Origin: Liolophura sinensis
Taxonomy: Eukaryota > Mollusca > Polyplacophora > Chitonida > Chitonidae
Direction of reading: 5' to 3'
NCBI RefSeq assembly: GCF_032854445.1
Contig: NC_088304.1
Location: 18,051,704-18,115,703, forward strand
Length of the DNA: 64,000 nt
Shown: one piece after another, positions 1 through 11,166 of the stretch
How the letters are laid out: the number at the start of each line of letters is the position of its first letter
How positions within the stretch are numbered: the stretch's first letter is position 1
The notes under the pieces: generated by a model
Database searches by the model: none
What the model saw: only the letters and a program-made list of their open reading frames with translations
Told to the model about the DNA's origin: nothing
Program-made: the position numbers and the translations under genes

Positions 1-140
1 AAACTTAACATCTTCATATGTTTTCTGAGTGATGCTAGAATAAATTTTTAAAATAAAATATAATAATATTCTGTTAGAATAACAGAACAAGTCTGTCATG
101 TAAAGCATAATAGTTTGTAGCAATAACAGAATCTGTTAAG
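1..140. mobile_element. Fragment of palindromic MITE (family M1)
   Basis: The stretch TTCTGAGTGATGCTAGAATA near 23-42 and the later AATAACAGAATCTGTTA match internal and sub-terminal parts of the complete M1 copies at 33161-33418 and 38060-38311. The outer terminal repeat is missing or lies before the window. It is non-coding. The family assignment rests on by-eye similarity to the two complete copies. Confidence 0.5.
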
Positions 141-1570
141 CTGTCACTCTGTGAACATAGTATCCCTTCAGTTTAACACATCAGTGTTTAGCGTGTACGT
201 TAAGTTGATCAGAAAAATGCGCCGGTTGAAATTGTGCGCAGTCAAGCATACCTCGGTAGGTAAACAATCAAAATGACAAATGTAATCTGATGGCATGTGT
301 GGGCTTCCATAAGAAGTTAATTGTGCTCCGGGTATTTCAGGTGCCAGGTGCCGGCACAAAAAGTAGCAGAACGAATGTCAAGATCAGGTTTTACAACTAT
401 CCACGTGCACATCAGTTCATGTCTTCCCGGATACCTGTGGGAAACCAGCATCCAAAATTAGACACCTCACAGCCAAATTAACTCAGAAAACACTCTGGTA
501 AAACTTGTAACAAAAGTTATCTAGATCGTTATCAATATTCAGAGCATCTTACGATGATTTTAAAAATAAGGCGTTCTGGATTCGAAGAAAACCATTTTAC
601 TGAAAATCATATAAGTAAAATATGTTAGTTATTTTGTTCTCGCGGTTTAGCCATGGTAATCATCTGTCAAACCGGAAATGAACTTTACAATTACTTTATG
701 AATAAATTCTGCTGTTCATTTGACATTCCGATCGTCGATAATATCGAAGTATTCTCCGGAGTGTGTATAAGACATTGTGTTCAAAAGGTGTAATTTTTAT
801 TCCTTGACTATTTCAAATTGACTTAAGTTTTTGTCCCTTTTTTATCTTATTTTGTCACTGTTGCGTCATTCTTGAATGAAAATAATGTGTTGGGACATTA
901 GTAATGGCTATACCTTTTTTTCCTTATATTTTCCAACCCCCTGAGCATCTTTACAAAAGGTGATTAATTATGTCAATTTTCGTCTTAACCCGCAAAGTTT
1001 TGTTTCAACAGTGATGTATACAATATAATGCCATTATAGGGATATTCTGCTTTTGTTTTTGCATTTATTTTATTTTGATATACATGTATATATAATTTTT
1101 TGTTAGCTAATGGGCAATCCAAGCTTTATACAGCACAAAGAAAAAAAATGACACTCAGGGATTTATCCTGACATTTGTGTGTTATGCGTGACTTGTTATT
1201 AATAGTAGCTTACCTTGTTTTTTATGTGTCTTTCGGGCGAAATGCTTATGTAAAAATAGACAATACGAAATGCTGATACTTTCAGTGAGTAGGTAGCCTC
1301 TTTTCATGCCACGGGGCAAACATGATGCATATGTGTCTTATTTTTTGCTTAGAGCTCAGTTCGTTTGAGCATAAAATTATGATTTATAATTAGATGAAAC
1401 CGCAAAAATTAATTACAAAAAGTGAAGAAGAAAAAAAATAATGTTTAAATTGACATAGGTATTTGGGTGACTGGAGATTTGCTCAGTATTCATGCAATGA
1501 TTTTATTACATAACAAAGTTTACAAAGATGTCTTCCGTCATGATGTGTCAGTGCTATTTTAATTTTAGTT
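141..1570. other. AT-rich stretch, no gene seen
   Basis: Only ORFs of about 63 codons are present, with no recognisable domain. There are many A/T homopolymers. No tRNA, SINE or strong inverted repeat was recognised. Confidence 0.6.
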
Positions 1571-1700
1571 GATTGTTGTTAATCGCCATACTCAAGAATT
1601 CTTCACTTATATGATTGGTATAATGGGTGAAGGAAACCGCAATTCTTAGTGTAAACCACCGACTTCTGGCAAGTCAGTGACCCACATTCCCATGCGTGAC
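1571..1700 (-). mobile_element. SINE family C, 3' part
   Basis: Read on the minus strand, this holds the family C body (acatgtggg-type segment, GTCAGTAAC-like segment, CCCATTATACC) and then the shared tail ATATAAGTGAAGAATTCTTGAG followed by a GGCGATTAACAAC motif, broken here by divergence. No tRNA head is recognisable. Other family C copies lie at 2110, 15175, 45530, 52430 and 56250. Confidence 0.6.
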
Positions 1701-2109
1701 ACAGATATATGCACACCGTATTGACAAGTGACCTTCTGCGCAAACGGCCACATGGGCCTCGTTGACTGCTTGGTGTGTACACAGAAAACCTGAAAATTTG
1801 GTACAAATTAATCAACTTAAAAATTCCACTCATTTTCCGATCACGTAAAACAGTCAGTGTGTCGCTGACCACACAGTATTAGACACTATTGGCAACCTGG
1901 TTGAGGAAGTTCGATTTTGACTTTGGGTTCTTCACTGAAGAAAATTGCATTCGCATGTAACTTTTGAAGTATTATATGGTTACTCAGTGTTACCCGGCTC
2001 TCACTCGCTATTTGCGGAGCCTTGGTGACAATGAGCGGTCGACGAATGTTCGAATGTAAGCGGGCCTTTCGTTGAAGACCATTTGACTTACATCAATATG
2101 GCGCGCAAA
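1701..2109. other. No gene seen
   Basis: This spacer lies between two oppositely oriented family C SINE remnants. It may hold their diverged 5' parts, but no tRNA-like A or B box can be supported. Confidence 0.5.
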
Positions 2110-2223
2110 GTATGTACGTCACACATGGGAAAGTTCGTCAGCAACCTGCCAAATTTTGGTGGTTTTCCCCACGGATTAAACTGAATGGCTATAGTATAAG
2201 TGAAAATTTCTTCAGTGTGACGT
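2110..2223 (+). mobile_element. SINE family C, 3' part
   Basis: It has the family C order: CACACATGGGAAAGTTCGTC, then CAACCTGCC, then GGTGGTTTTCCCC, then TATAAGTGAAAATTTCTTCAG. This is the same order as the reverse complement of 1571-1700. The A-rich end is lost. It lies opposite the previous copy, so the two form a loose inverted pair. Confidence 0.6.
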
Positions 2224-2815
2224 CAGCCAAATTAAACCTAAGTAATCCTTGTACAGGTATTATTTATTCAGACAACGAGGCCCAACTAGAGAGAACTGGG
2301 TACGAACCTGCCCAGTCACTGGTCAGGGACCCATCAGATGCAGTAATTAAATTGACAGAATTTAAGACTTAAACAATAGCGCATCACCACAATCACAGTC
2401 ATATATATCACGCCGACGTGTAGGACTACATGCGGGACCTATTTATTAGTGGCTTGCAATTCCCACGAGACAAGAAGTCCTTCCTGATGTTCAATTTAAG
2501 GACATAAACCGCAAGCACTGATTAAGAAAGAATGCTCCAAAGAAATGGTACACCTGGATGGATGTCTACCAATATACCCGTAGGCTAAGACATTTTTGCC
2601 ACAAAAAAAGGCTACATTACACGTGCAAATGTATCGCCTCACAGCTGCTAAGATGACAAGGTAACGCCCGAAACAGTTCCAGAATATACCGCATGAATGC
2701 CCTGGGCTTCCAGGGCCCGAGCTATGCTGTTGTCTGGTATAGTGTATTCTGGCTATCGGTAACATGCTCAGAGGTAATTCCCTTTAGTTTAGTTGTAGAA
2801 CAGAGAGCAATGTTT
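2224..2815. other. No gene seen
   Basis: The longest ORF, about 89 codons on the minus strand, has no recognisable motif and no coding-like neighbour. No repeat was recognised. Confidence 0.55.
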
Positions 2816-2888
2816 CCAGTGGACATTGGTTCGAACCCGTAATCAATGAAATCCAATGGACATTGGTTTACAGCCCGTAATCAATATT
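2816..2888 (+). repeat. Two-copy 37-bp direct repeat
   Basis: CCAGTGGACATTGGTT at 2816 recurs as CCAATGGACATTGGTT at 2853, and both are followed by CCCGTAATCAAT. The first unit contains GGTTCGAACCC, which matches a tRNA B box, but there is no A box upstream. It may be a tRNA-derived remnant. Confidence 0.7.
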
Positions 2889-3556
2889 ATTCTGTCGACT
2901 GGAGGATGAATAGAACAGCCATAGGGGGAGTGGGCGCCTTTTCGGCGGGCTTTAAAGGCCGGGCAAGGCTGGAATAGTAAGTGGCATCTTGACTTGCAAA
3001 TTTAGGCTTTTTACGACTGTGTCGTACTTCGTCGTCATGCGTTTGTTATTGTGACGGTTTTTTCAGTTTTCATTTGTTTTAATGAAAAGACACGTGTTGC
3101 GTAAGCAATGATGCACCAGAATACGCAATGCATAACAATACACGGTTGTGCTTTCTTTTTGTATGCAAAACAATCTGACCATTCCAATGTTCTTGTAGAG
3201 CATTTGGCCAGAGAAATTATTATTGAAAATTGTACATATAGTTTACATATGTTTTTAAATGCTGTGTACACTCTGGATCAAGATGATCTCAAGGAAACGA
3301 TTTATTATCTATTTTGCAGCTAATAAGACTAATCCCACAGACCTTCCCGCAGCTTTTCAACAGAAATATACATATAAAACTCTTTTTATATTCTAAACAT
3401 TTATAAAATACAGAAGGATTTTGTGCTTAGCAAGAAACACTACATTGTGTCTAGATAACGCATGGGTATACGTCTATACTCTTTAAAATAAGGGGTAGAA
3501 CGTGGGAACGTAGAACTCAAAACAAATTATAGACTGCTGGCATGATAAACTATTAA
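2889..3556. other. No gene seen
   Basis: It contains a small GC-rich palindrome-like patch (GGCGCCTTTTCGGCGGGC, about 2934-2951). Two short overlapping opposite-strand ORFs near 3035-3323 look like chance. Confidence 0.5.
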
Positions 3557-3648
3557 GAGCTGGACTTGAACTCTCAGCGACCGCACTGGTGAGAGGCTCC
3601 TGGGACATTGTGCTGCGCCAGCACGCTAACCATTTTGTCACTGGGGCA
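3557..3648 (-). mobile_element. SINE family A, tRNA-like head only
   Basis: On the minus strand this reads as the diverged family A head: GACAAAATGGTTAGCGTGCT in place of the A box, then CCCAGGAGCCTCTCACC, then a B-box-like GAGTTCAAGTCC segment. The body and tail are missing. It is a retroposon fragment, not a functional tRNA gene. Confidence 0.75.
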
Positions 3649-5258
3649 TCTATGCTCAAATAAGGTGAGGTAGTGAACCAAATAGAATTCAAATCATAGA
3701 CACATCGGTACTCATAACCGGTTTGAGTTCATTTCAAAATTAGTAATGGGAAAGTAGTAGGATGTGAGCATGCGTAAACCTGGAAGTTGGGGGCATAACT
3801 GGATTTCACGCATTATTCCTCTGTATAACTCAGCTTAAAAATAAACATTGTAAACAAGACTTTCATAGGTATGTAGTCTGTCTTCACACATCGCGATGAC
3901 TAATGTGTAGTGGACTGTAAAAAAGTTGGAGGCAAATAGTTGAGATATGACACGATTTTAATTCCCATCACCTGCATGCTCATCATTGTTACACAAACAC
4001 TTTACGTGCAAAAAGATGTAGCCCTCGAACTCGGTTCTGTGGAAAGAAAACCAAACTTACCGACAATCTGCATCTTATGTGGTTTTGTATTCATTTTTTT
4101 AAATAACGAGATTTGTTTTCTTACAACCGCAAATAATTTAAAAATCTTACATTGCGTGTCTAAGAGCATGTCTAAAGTTTTGCTCCCATAAGAGTGTTAA
4201 ACAAAAGTAAGCTCAAAGAGTAAGATATTCTAACATATGATTCAGAGCTGTAAATATGAAAAACATTGTTATGTAAGACGTGCAAAATTTAAGCATGTTA
4301 TGTTAGCATGGTTTGTAAAAATTTACGGCGCAACATCTGGTCACATTTTTCCACATGTGTTTTTAATATATATGAACTTAATCCGTATTGTACTCTGTCT
4401 TAAACCACAGTCTGTCCGTATGCCTCCGTGCACATTCGAGCGTAAGTAAAAAAAAAACATTTTTTGTTTTTGCTTTTCTTTTCTTTGTTAAGTTCTTTTT
4501 ACCTGCCTCTCTGGGAGAAAGGTGTTGTTCGAGCGGTGAGGGGCAATGTTCAGCCTGGGGTACAGGTTGCCATTGGCCATGTTAACACGATAGGTAACCA
4601 GATAATCCCGCGTGACACGTGAATTACCCAGACCGGAAACCCACGGGCGCGTGCTGTGCAGTCCCGCGGCAAATACGAGACTTATCACGTGGCAGTTTTT
4701 TTTATTGTCGGCATCACTGTGTAAGGCTAGTCTCTTTCGACTGCAATAACAGGGTACACTCGTTTTCTTTTGGTGGTTTTTGGACAACATGAATATGAAA
4801 ATAAAAATACTGATTTTTACAGAAATGGTAAAGCATATAATTATATATACTTATAATTATGCGAGTACCCCAATATAAATGCGTGTTTGGACCAAAGAAA
4901 TAATCAAGGTACGATCCACATCTTCAATGCAATCACATATTAAAACCCATGTTTTTAAGAAAGTATCGATCACATATGTGACTGTTGTTATAACATACAT
5001 GGAGAGGGCTAAACACACTAAAACAGATATTATAAACTTCGAACTTTACCAAAAAATACTTGAGGTGTAAATTTTCTGCCTTTCTTTTCTTGCAAAACTG
5101 TGAGGCATATCGCGTTCTAAGTAAAAGGCCCATTCACAGAAAAGACCGAATTCAGTGCTCACAAATCTGGAGCAAAAGTGAAAAATGCTGACTTCTTCTA
5201 TCGTAGTTTCAGTATGAATACCGTTGTGAGCGTGTTACATGTACTTTATTTTAAATTT
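3649..5258. other. No gene seen
   Basis: The longest ORF (4488-4790, minus, 100 codons) shows no domain I can defend. T-rich runs occur near 4450-4500. No SINE or tRNA was recognised. Confidence 0.5.
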
Positions 5259-5500
5259 GCGGCTCCGTGGCCGAGGGGATTAGCAGCTCGGCGCAATGAT
5301 CCAGGAACCGGAATGACCCAGGAATGTGAGGCTGTACATGGTAAGGTCTTGCAGCAGCCTGCGGATGGCCTTGCGTTTCCCCCGGACACTCTCCAGTTTC
5401 TTCCCATAAACTATGGGAACCTATGGCGGCAGTGGTAAGTGAAATATTCTTGGATAGGTAAAACACCAATCAAATAAATAAATAAATAAATAAATAAATA
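5259..5500 (+). mobile_element. SINE family A, diverged, near full length
   Basis: It starts with a GCGGCTCCGTGGCC head. It continues through CAGCCTGCGGATGG and CCCCCGGAC in the body, then TAAGTGAAATATTCTTGGA, and ends in AAACACCAATC and seven AAAT units. The middle is rearranged relative to the 54284 copy. Confidence 0.85.
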
Positions 5501-6663
5501 TCACTTTAAATTTAAACCCAAACGTCTGAACTTGTTGAGAATTTGTGCAAGTTTCTGTTAAATATATGCAAAAATATGCTATTCATTTGTTGGTGAACTG
5601 ATTGTCGTTTACAACTGAATATTAGCACACACTTATTAATTTCATATTAGGTTTTATGCGAAGGCTTGGTGATAGGGCTGTGTCTATGGTGAGGTACTAT
5701 ATTGAAAACATTTGCATATAGTCTCCACTTCTTGCTCCCTCTCCCGGCAAAGTACCTAAGGCGTGAATGAGCGACGTCAAACAAGAGACAAATCACAGAA
5801 GATTTTCTGTTCAGGAGGAGACAAAGTCATCTTTCAGCAGTCTGGTCTGATCAAGCTCTTCCCGACATGCACCAGTGTATATTTATTAACCTAAAATTCA
5901 GTGCCATATCGGCATGATGATCGGATATGAACGTAAGAGTAGTACATCTAGCAGTTCAGTTTTGAGCATGACTTTTAGACATGAGTACCTAGAATAACTG
6001 GCGGAAGTATAAAAGCTCAAAGCAAGAGCCAAAGTTATATTAGTTTCTGTTCTAGCTGGCACATGACTTCAACATGTTGTGATTTGTAACAAAGCTTACG
6101 TCCCTTTGATTTCCAACTGGAATTAGTGACTGTAAAACTCTTTATGGCATATTTTTCTTTCATATCTATTAAGGATGGAATCTTTATGTAAATTAGGCCA
6201 GGTAATGAAGGCGTCAAAAAAGCAAAGAAATATGTACCCACGTTGAACAATGAGAGCACGTGTAATAATCAATGGTAGCCACCTAGGTCTTTATTTTTAA
6301 ACCAGGAGGGGACAAAATCGCACAGGGTGGCATAAAGGCAGTTTGTGTTGTATTGGGAGTTTGTGGTAGAGATGGGTTTTGTGCTATACAGGGTATTTGT
6401 GGTGTCCGGGGACTTTCCTAAATGAATATTATACAGACCACGAGGGAATATTGTAACAGAACATAGCTTTTTGTCCACATTTTTTTTGTGGTGAAGGGCG
6501 ATTTTGTAATACATGGGGGCTTTGTCGTGTACAGCCAGTATATTAACACAGCACTTAAAACACATATATGTAATGTTCCGACGAAACCCAAATCTTAAGC
6601 CATTAGTGTTGGATCTTCACTTTGTCCTGGTGGTCATAAAATTTGAGGATTAGCATATCAGGT
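5501..6663. other. No gene seen
   Basis: Two minus-strand ORFs (6035-6259 and 6269-6565) have no recognisable domain. Weak GTATTTGTGG / GTTTGTGG near-repeats occur around 6340-6400. Nothing firmer was seen. Confidence 0.5.
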
Positions 6664-7380
6664 TCAGATAAGCCACTGTACGCAAAAACCGGAACAAATC
6701 ACAGTGATTCAATGCGAAGATAAATCACCGTTTACCACAACCTAGATAAGTCACACCCCGTCAAATATAAGTCCCGGTGCGTCACAGTGTAGATAAGCCA
6801 CATTAGGTCACAGCTTACGTAAATCACGCTACGTGCCAAGGATAAGCCAAAGTATACCACATTCTATACAAGTCATGGTACGTCAAAACTTAGATAAGCC
6901 ACGGTACGTCACAGCCCAGCTAAGTTACGCTACTTCATAGCATATTTAAGTCACGGTACGTCACAGCCTAGCTAAGTTACGCTACACCGTAGCCTAGATA
7001 AGTTACGCTACGTCACAGCCTAGATAAGTCACGATACACCACAGTGTAGATAAGTCACGGTACGCTCTAGTCTAGATAAGTCACGGTACGTCACACCTAG
7101 ATAAGTCACGGTACGTCACACCTAGATAATTCACGGTACGCCACAATGTCACTAAATAACGGTACGCGACAGTCTAGATAAGTCGCAGTGCGCCAGAGAG
7201 TAGATAAGTCACGGTACAACACAGTCTAGATAAGTCACGGCTTGTCACAGCCTTGATAGTGTCACGGTTCTCTACAGTCTAGAAAAGCAACGATTCGCCA
7301 CAGCCAGGACAAGCCACGCTTCGCAACAGTCTCGCTAAGTCACTGCCTAGATTAGTCAAGGTATGACACAGCCCTGATAG
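6664..7380 (+). repeat. Degenerate ~26-bp minisatellite
   Basis: About 27 units vary around TAGATAAGTCACGGTACGTC plus ACAGCC. Central units (about 7030-7140) are nearly identical at 25-26 bp and the edges are strongly diverged, the usual decay pattern of a tandem array. Intact TACGTCA, a half-CRE-like string, recurs about six times. No ORF spans it. Confidence 0.9.
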
Positions 7381-8099
7381 ATGTTTGATAGCCTTTGTAC
7401 CTAAAACTTTGACAGTCGTGAATGTATACTATAGCCCTGTGATATCACAGACACAAGACGTAATTTAAACCTGCCTTTGCCCTCCGACCGTGATAAAACC
7501 CCTTTTACTTATTCCATAAGCGTAATCTTATGAGGAAGCGTTTTCATCTGACTATGTCAATCACAGCCAAGGGTTTATTGTGTAAGCAACATCGGCTATA
7601 TTTAGCCTGCTAGTTACTTGACGAATGGCTTTCTTTTGTTTTCTAGACAAAAACGTTTAAACTACGCAGTTTTCTGAAGTCGGGGCATCCCTACCTAAGA
7701 TTATTCATTAGCGTACAAAATGATCTGTCTTAGAATTTGGCCCCATTAAGGCACACGCAAACAAATACTCCGAGCACAAATGACCGCGACATATATTTAT
7801 GTGTGCGCATTTTTTATGATCGCATTCCCAAGCGCCGAGGAATCATTCGTCAAATACCGGACGCCCGGCTATGTGACAGAAACTGTCTGTGACACATATA
7901 ATTTGTTTACTGTCGGCCAAAAAATTGGGAAAGTAATTACTGGCATATGATGTACCATTGTTCTTTGGCTTCTCCAACAATAAGCAACTGTTTTACCAAC
8001 ATGTTAAGACAGGGATTGATCTGCTGTAGGAATGCTTGATTGACAGGTTGTTTCCATAGTAACCTACATCAAGGGGTGGAGTAAAACCTGGATAGGTAC
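7381..8099. other. No gene seen
   Basis: Unique-looking sequence with no ORF above about 60 codons and no recognised repeat. Confidence 0.55.
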
Positions 8100-8383
8100 T
8101 GGGACATTGGCATATACAGACACATGGCTACATCGGCACGTATGTGCATTGACACGGCGGTACATAGACGCCTTTCTACATTGACGCGTAGGTACACTAA
8201 CACGTGCGTACATTAACAGGTAGAACCATTTACACGTAGGCACATTGATTCTCAAGTACATTTACACGTTGATACATGAACACGTGTGTACATGTAGAGC
8301 AATGTACATTTACACGTGGGTAAATTGACACGTGGGCACATTGACTCATAGGTGTAATGACACGTAGGTAAATTGACACGTCG
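8100..8383 (+). repeat. 16-bp minisatellite, left arm
   Basis: Units such as GACACGTGGGCACATT and TACACGTAGGCACATT repeat every 16 bp, about 17 times. Many contain the E-box-like CACGTG or CACGTA. The array stops abruptly at a family B SINE and resumes at 8975. Confidence 0.9.
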
Positions 8384-8974
8384 GGCCCCGATGACTCGGT
8401 AGAGCTTCCCTCTCGTATATCCAGGATCATTCCTGGGTTGGGTCACACCTAAGACCTTGAAAGAGGTTCCAGCTTCCTGGCTTGGCGTTCAGCATTAAGA
8501 GGATAGTGCAACGACTGGTTGACCTGTATTAGTATAATGGCTCTGGTGGGGCGGCCTACTTGCCTTCGGTAAGGCGTGTCATTGAAGCAGCGTTAGATAA
8601 AAGAGCGATGGAAATCCGTCCTGCAAGGAGGCACATTACATGCACTCTAGGGGCCTCCGTGGCTCAGTTGGTTAGCGCGCTAGCGCAACGTAATGACCCA
8701 GGAGCCTCTTACCAATGCGGTCGGTGTGATTTCAAGTCCAGCTCATGTTGGATTCCTCTCCGGCCTGCGGATGGTCGTGGGTTTTCTCCGGGCTCTGCCC
8801 GGTTACCACCCATCATAATGCGGGCCGCCGTCGTATAAGTGAAATATTCTTAAGTACGGCGTAAAACACCAATCAAATCAAATAAAATACATGCACCCTA
8901 AGGATTCCTTCGTCGTCATATGATTTAAAAATTGTTAAGTACAACGTTAAATCCTAAGCACTCACTCACTCACA
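8384..8974 (+). mobile_element. SINE family B, interrupted by a family A SINE
   Basis: A tRNA-like head (GGCCCCGATGACTCGGTAGA) is followed by the family B body seen in reverse at 12213-12529. It includes GGCGTTCAGCATTAAGAGG, GCGTTAGATAAAAGAGCG, AAATCCGTCCTGCAAGGAGG and CACATTACATGCACTCTA. After the insert at 8650-8887 the element resumes with ACCCTAAGGATTCC and ends with TTGTTAAGTACAACGTTAAA and an ACTC-repeat tail. Without the insert and the duplicated site it is about 340 bp. Confidence 0.9.
8650..8887 (+). mobile_element. SINE family A nested inside SINE B
   Basis: This is a full-length family A copy. It has an A box (TGGCTCAGTTGGTTAGCGCG), a B-box-like TGTGATTTCAAGTCC, the conserved body, and a TAAGTGAAATATTCTTAAG / CGGCGTAAAACACCAATC tail with A-rich end. 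It is flanked by TACATGCACTCTA (8637-8649) and TACATGCACCCTA (8888-8900), a 13-bp target-site duplication with one mismatch that lies wholly in family B sequence. Its order of insertion is therefore certain. Confidence 0.95.
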
Positions 8975-9132
8975 TTGACAAGTCGTATATTTCGTTACAC
9001 TGACATCTCGGTAAACTCACATCCCCAAAGCCATCTGATCGCTGGTTACGCTGGCATCTGGGCACGCATGAGGAGATTTGGGTATACTGACATCTGGTCT
9101 CTTGTGCTTACACTTACACATTGGTGTACAGA
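8975..9132 (+). repeat. 16-bp minisatellite, right arm (degenerate)
   Basis: Units of the type TACACTGACATCTCGG and ACACTTACACATTGG continue the spacing and wording of the 8100-8383 array, but more diverged. The family B SINE separates the two arms. Confidence 0.65.
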
Positions 9133-9326
9133 TATTCGAGTGTAGGAATCTTAAAGGGGTGTTGGAGTGTAACGTTAAAAAAAACATTCAAATGTAAATA
9201 ATGATAAATGCCAGTTACCTGACAATCTTCTTAACTTAAGACCGCAGTCCAAACAGCGAAAGCTGGATTCGAAAATACGTCCTCAGTTGTCAACAACATG
9301 ATGTCCGCAGGTAGCAAAAGTTTTAA

Positions 9327-9526
9327 CCAATTGAGCTGGCCGGTGTCAGTTAAATGAGATTGAGTGTGGTGGCATGTCTGGTGTCTTCGGCATAATACTT
9401 TAGTGGTGAGAGCACTTTGGCGGCATGTACTTGCCCTGCCACGAGAAGTCACAGTATATTTATACACACCCCCACTGACTCTTTGTCATGAATGAAAGAT
9501 TGTTAAGTACGACGTAAAACCCAAGT
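9327..9526 (+). mobile_element. SINE family D with family B-type tail
   Basis: Segment 9327-9443 is the reverse complement of a block at 14845-14960 (GTGGCAGGGC, CCGCCAAAGTGCT, CCACTAAAGTAT and ATGCCGAAGACACCAGA on the minus strand). It is followed by ATTGTTAAGTACGACGTAAA, the same tail motif as family B. The sequence upstream to about 9230 may be its head. A 78-codon minus ORF across it is incidental. Confidence 0.7.
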
Positions 9527-9550
9527 ATACATACATATATACACACTGAG

Positions 9551-9680
9551 GGTGTACAAAGTTTGTGAATGGAAGTGGAGTAAAACAGAATGAGAATGCA
9601 CCGAGGCTGTACAAAGTCTGTGAATGAAAGTGAAGTAAAATAGATTAAGATTGTACCGAAGGTGTACAAAGTTTGTAGGC
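9551..9680 (+). repeat. 54-56-bp tandem repeat, 2.3 copies
   Basis: GGTGTACAAAGTTTGTGAATG at 9551 recurs at 9605 and in part at 9661, with AGTRAAGTAAAAYAGA between. It is non-coding. Confidence 0.8.
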
Positions 9681-9825
9681 TAACTAAAAAAGTCTAGAAT
9701 GATTGTACCGCGGGCACTTTTTCTGGCAAAAGGCATGAGATCGTCGCCAAGAGACAATACCTGCATCGGCTTTTACAAACGCTATAAATAACTTCTAGCT
9801 GGGATGAGCAGCTCTATGGGAGGAC

Positions 9826-9965
9826 AGCGTTGTTGTTGCTGTTGTTGAGGACAGGGTTGTTGTTGTTGTTGTTGTTGGCGATGGCGTTGTTGTTGGGAAG
9901 GGCGTTGTTGCTCGGCGTTGTTGTTGGGGACGGCGTTGTTGTTGTGGACGGCGTTGTTGCTGTTG
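9826..9965 (+). repeat. Impure GTT trinucleotide microsatellite
   Basis: Runs of GTT are broken by GGC, GCT and GGGAC interruptions. The array is open on both strands (Leu/Val-rich one way, Gln/Thr-rich the other), which explains the 85-95-codon ORFs here. They have no non-repeat sequence worth calling a protein. Confidence 0.9.
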
Positions 9966-10333
9966 GGGATTGTCTTCGTGTTCTTGATTGCCAGGTGTAT
10001 TTAGGAAATACGCATGACGTAAACAGAGTTGACAGAGCACTGAGGCCGGTCTTTTACATCGGTCCATCAGAAACATTCGCAAATTAAATTCTGAAATACC
10101 GGCTTCTGGCTTAAGGACAGACTGACCCAGACAAGAGCTTTATATCAGGCCAAGTTGTTTAATGGATTTCCGCTCAGATGACGACATACTTTGATCAGTG
10201 ACTGGGCAAGTTCTAATCCACCTCCAGCTGGTTCGTCTGCAGCCGTGAGCCATACCTTTCCGTAGAAGCTGGTTTTACCCAGGTTCTTGTGAAGTGTTCA
10301 CCCCCTACTAAAAATGATTACCTTAATTTGTCA

Positions 10334-10394
10334 AAGGGAATATTCTTTAGTACGGCTTGAAACTTGGATAAAATAAATAAGTAAATAAATAAAT
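10334..10394 (+). mobile_element. SINE tail remnant
   Basis: GAATATTCTTTAGTACGGCT followed by an A-rich AAAT-repeat end matches the last 60 bp of families A and C. The upstream body is not recognisable. Confidence 0.5.
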
Positions 10395-10996
10395 CTATGT
10401 CAATGAAAAATACAGATTATGCTATGATCTATTATACAGATATATACCTGTTTTCACATGCAACCAATATGTAGAATTAAATATATCATTCATCCAAAGC
10501 AGGCGTCCATTTATAGGTAAGGTCTTTAAAAGGAAGCTAAACTACAGTATTTGGTCACGTGACTGACCCTTGACAGGTGACTGAACTATTAGATCATAGA
10601 GAAATACATTTTCGATCCAATGAGTCAATGAAAATGTTTTTTCATCTTTGTTTTTATTGCACAAAGGACTATACTAATACTTGGCAGTGTTTCAAGTCTT
10701 TCAATATGGTAAAACTGTTTGTGCTACGTTTTTAAGCCATTCTTAGCTAATGGACTAAGTGACACAGGAAAAGTTGCTAAGGATATATGCGCATACCTGG
10801 CACATTCCTGCAGACAGTTGCCGTGACACGAGTGTACACTTGTGGATGAGGCAATGGAGAGATAAGCGAAAATGGCCTGATATGGATTTTTTACTAGTCA
10901 AGCACGTTGTTATAAAGATAGCCTACCACAGCGCTGCCAAATGCTTTATATCTCAATGAATTTTTTTTATCCTGACCAGGGAAAAGCGGACGACGA
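10395..10996. other. No gene seen
   Basis: The only ORF above 60 codons (10759-10959, plus) has no motif. No repeat was recognised. Confidence 0.55.
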
Positions 10997-11151
10997 GTAC
11001 TTTTCCGTAAAACCCAGGTATAATGGAGTACTTTTCCATAAAACCCAGGGATAATGGAGTACTTTTCCGTAATACCCAGGGATAATGGAGTACTTTTCCG
11101 TAAAACCCAGGGATAATGGAGTACTTTTCCGTAAAACCCAGGGATAATTCT
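10997..11151 (+). repeat. 31-bp tandem array, five copies
   Basis: GTACTTTTCCGTAAAACCCA followed by GGGATAATGGA repeats exactly every 31 bp with one or two substitutions per unit. Units are more similar to each other than in the 26- and 16-bp arrays, so the array looks younger. Confidence 0.95.
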
Positions 11152-11166
11152 GACCGTATTACCAAC

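Noticed and set aside
4488-4790. 100-codon minus ORF with a faint discoidin-like look
   Set aside because: The resemblance rests on a few residues. No cysteine pattern, splice sites or neighbouring exon support it.
8650-8740. tRNA gene
   Set aside because: A- and B-box-like sequence is the head of SINE family A: the same head with body and tail occurs at 32731, 37724 and 54284 with target-site duplications.
9795-10087. Gln/Thr-rich and Leu-rich ORFs
   Set aside because: Both are readings of the same GTT trinucleotide array.
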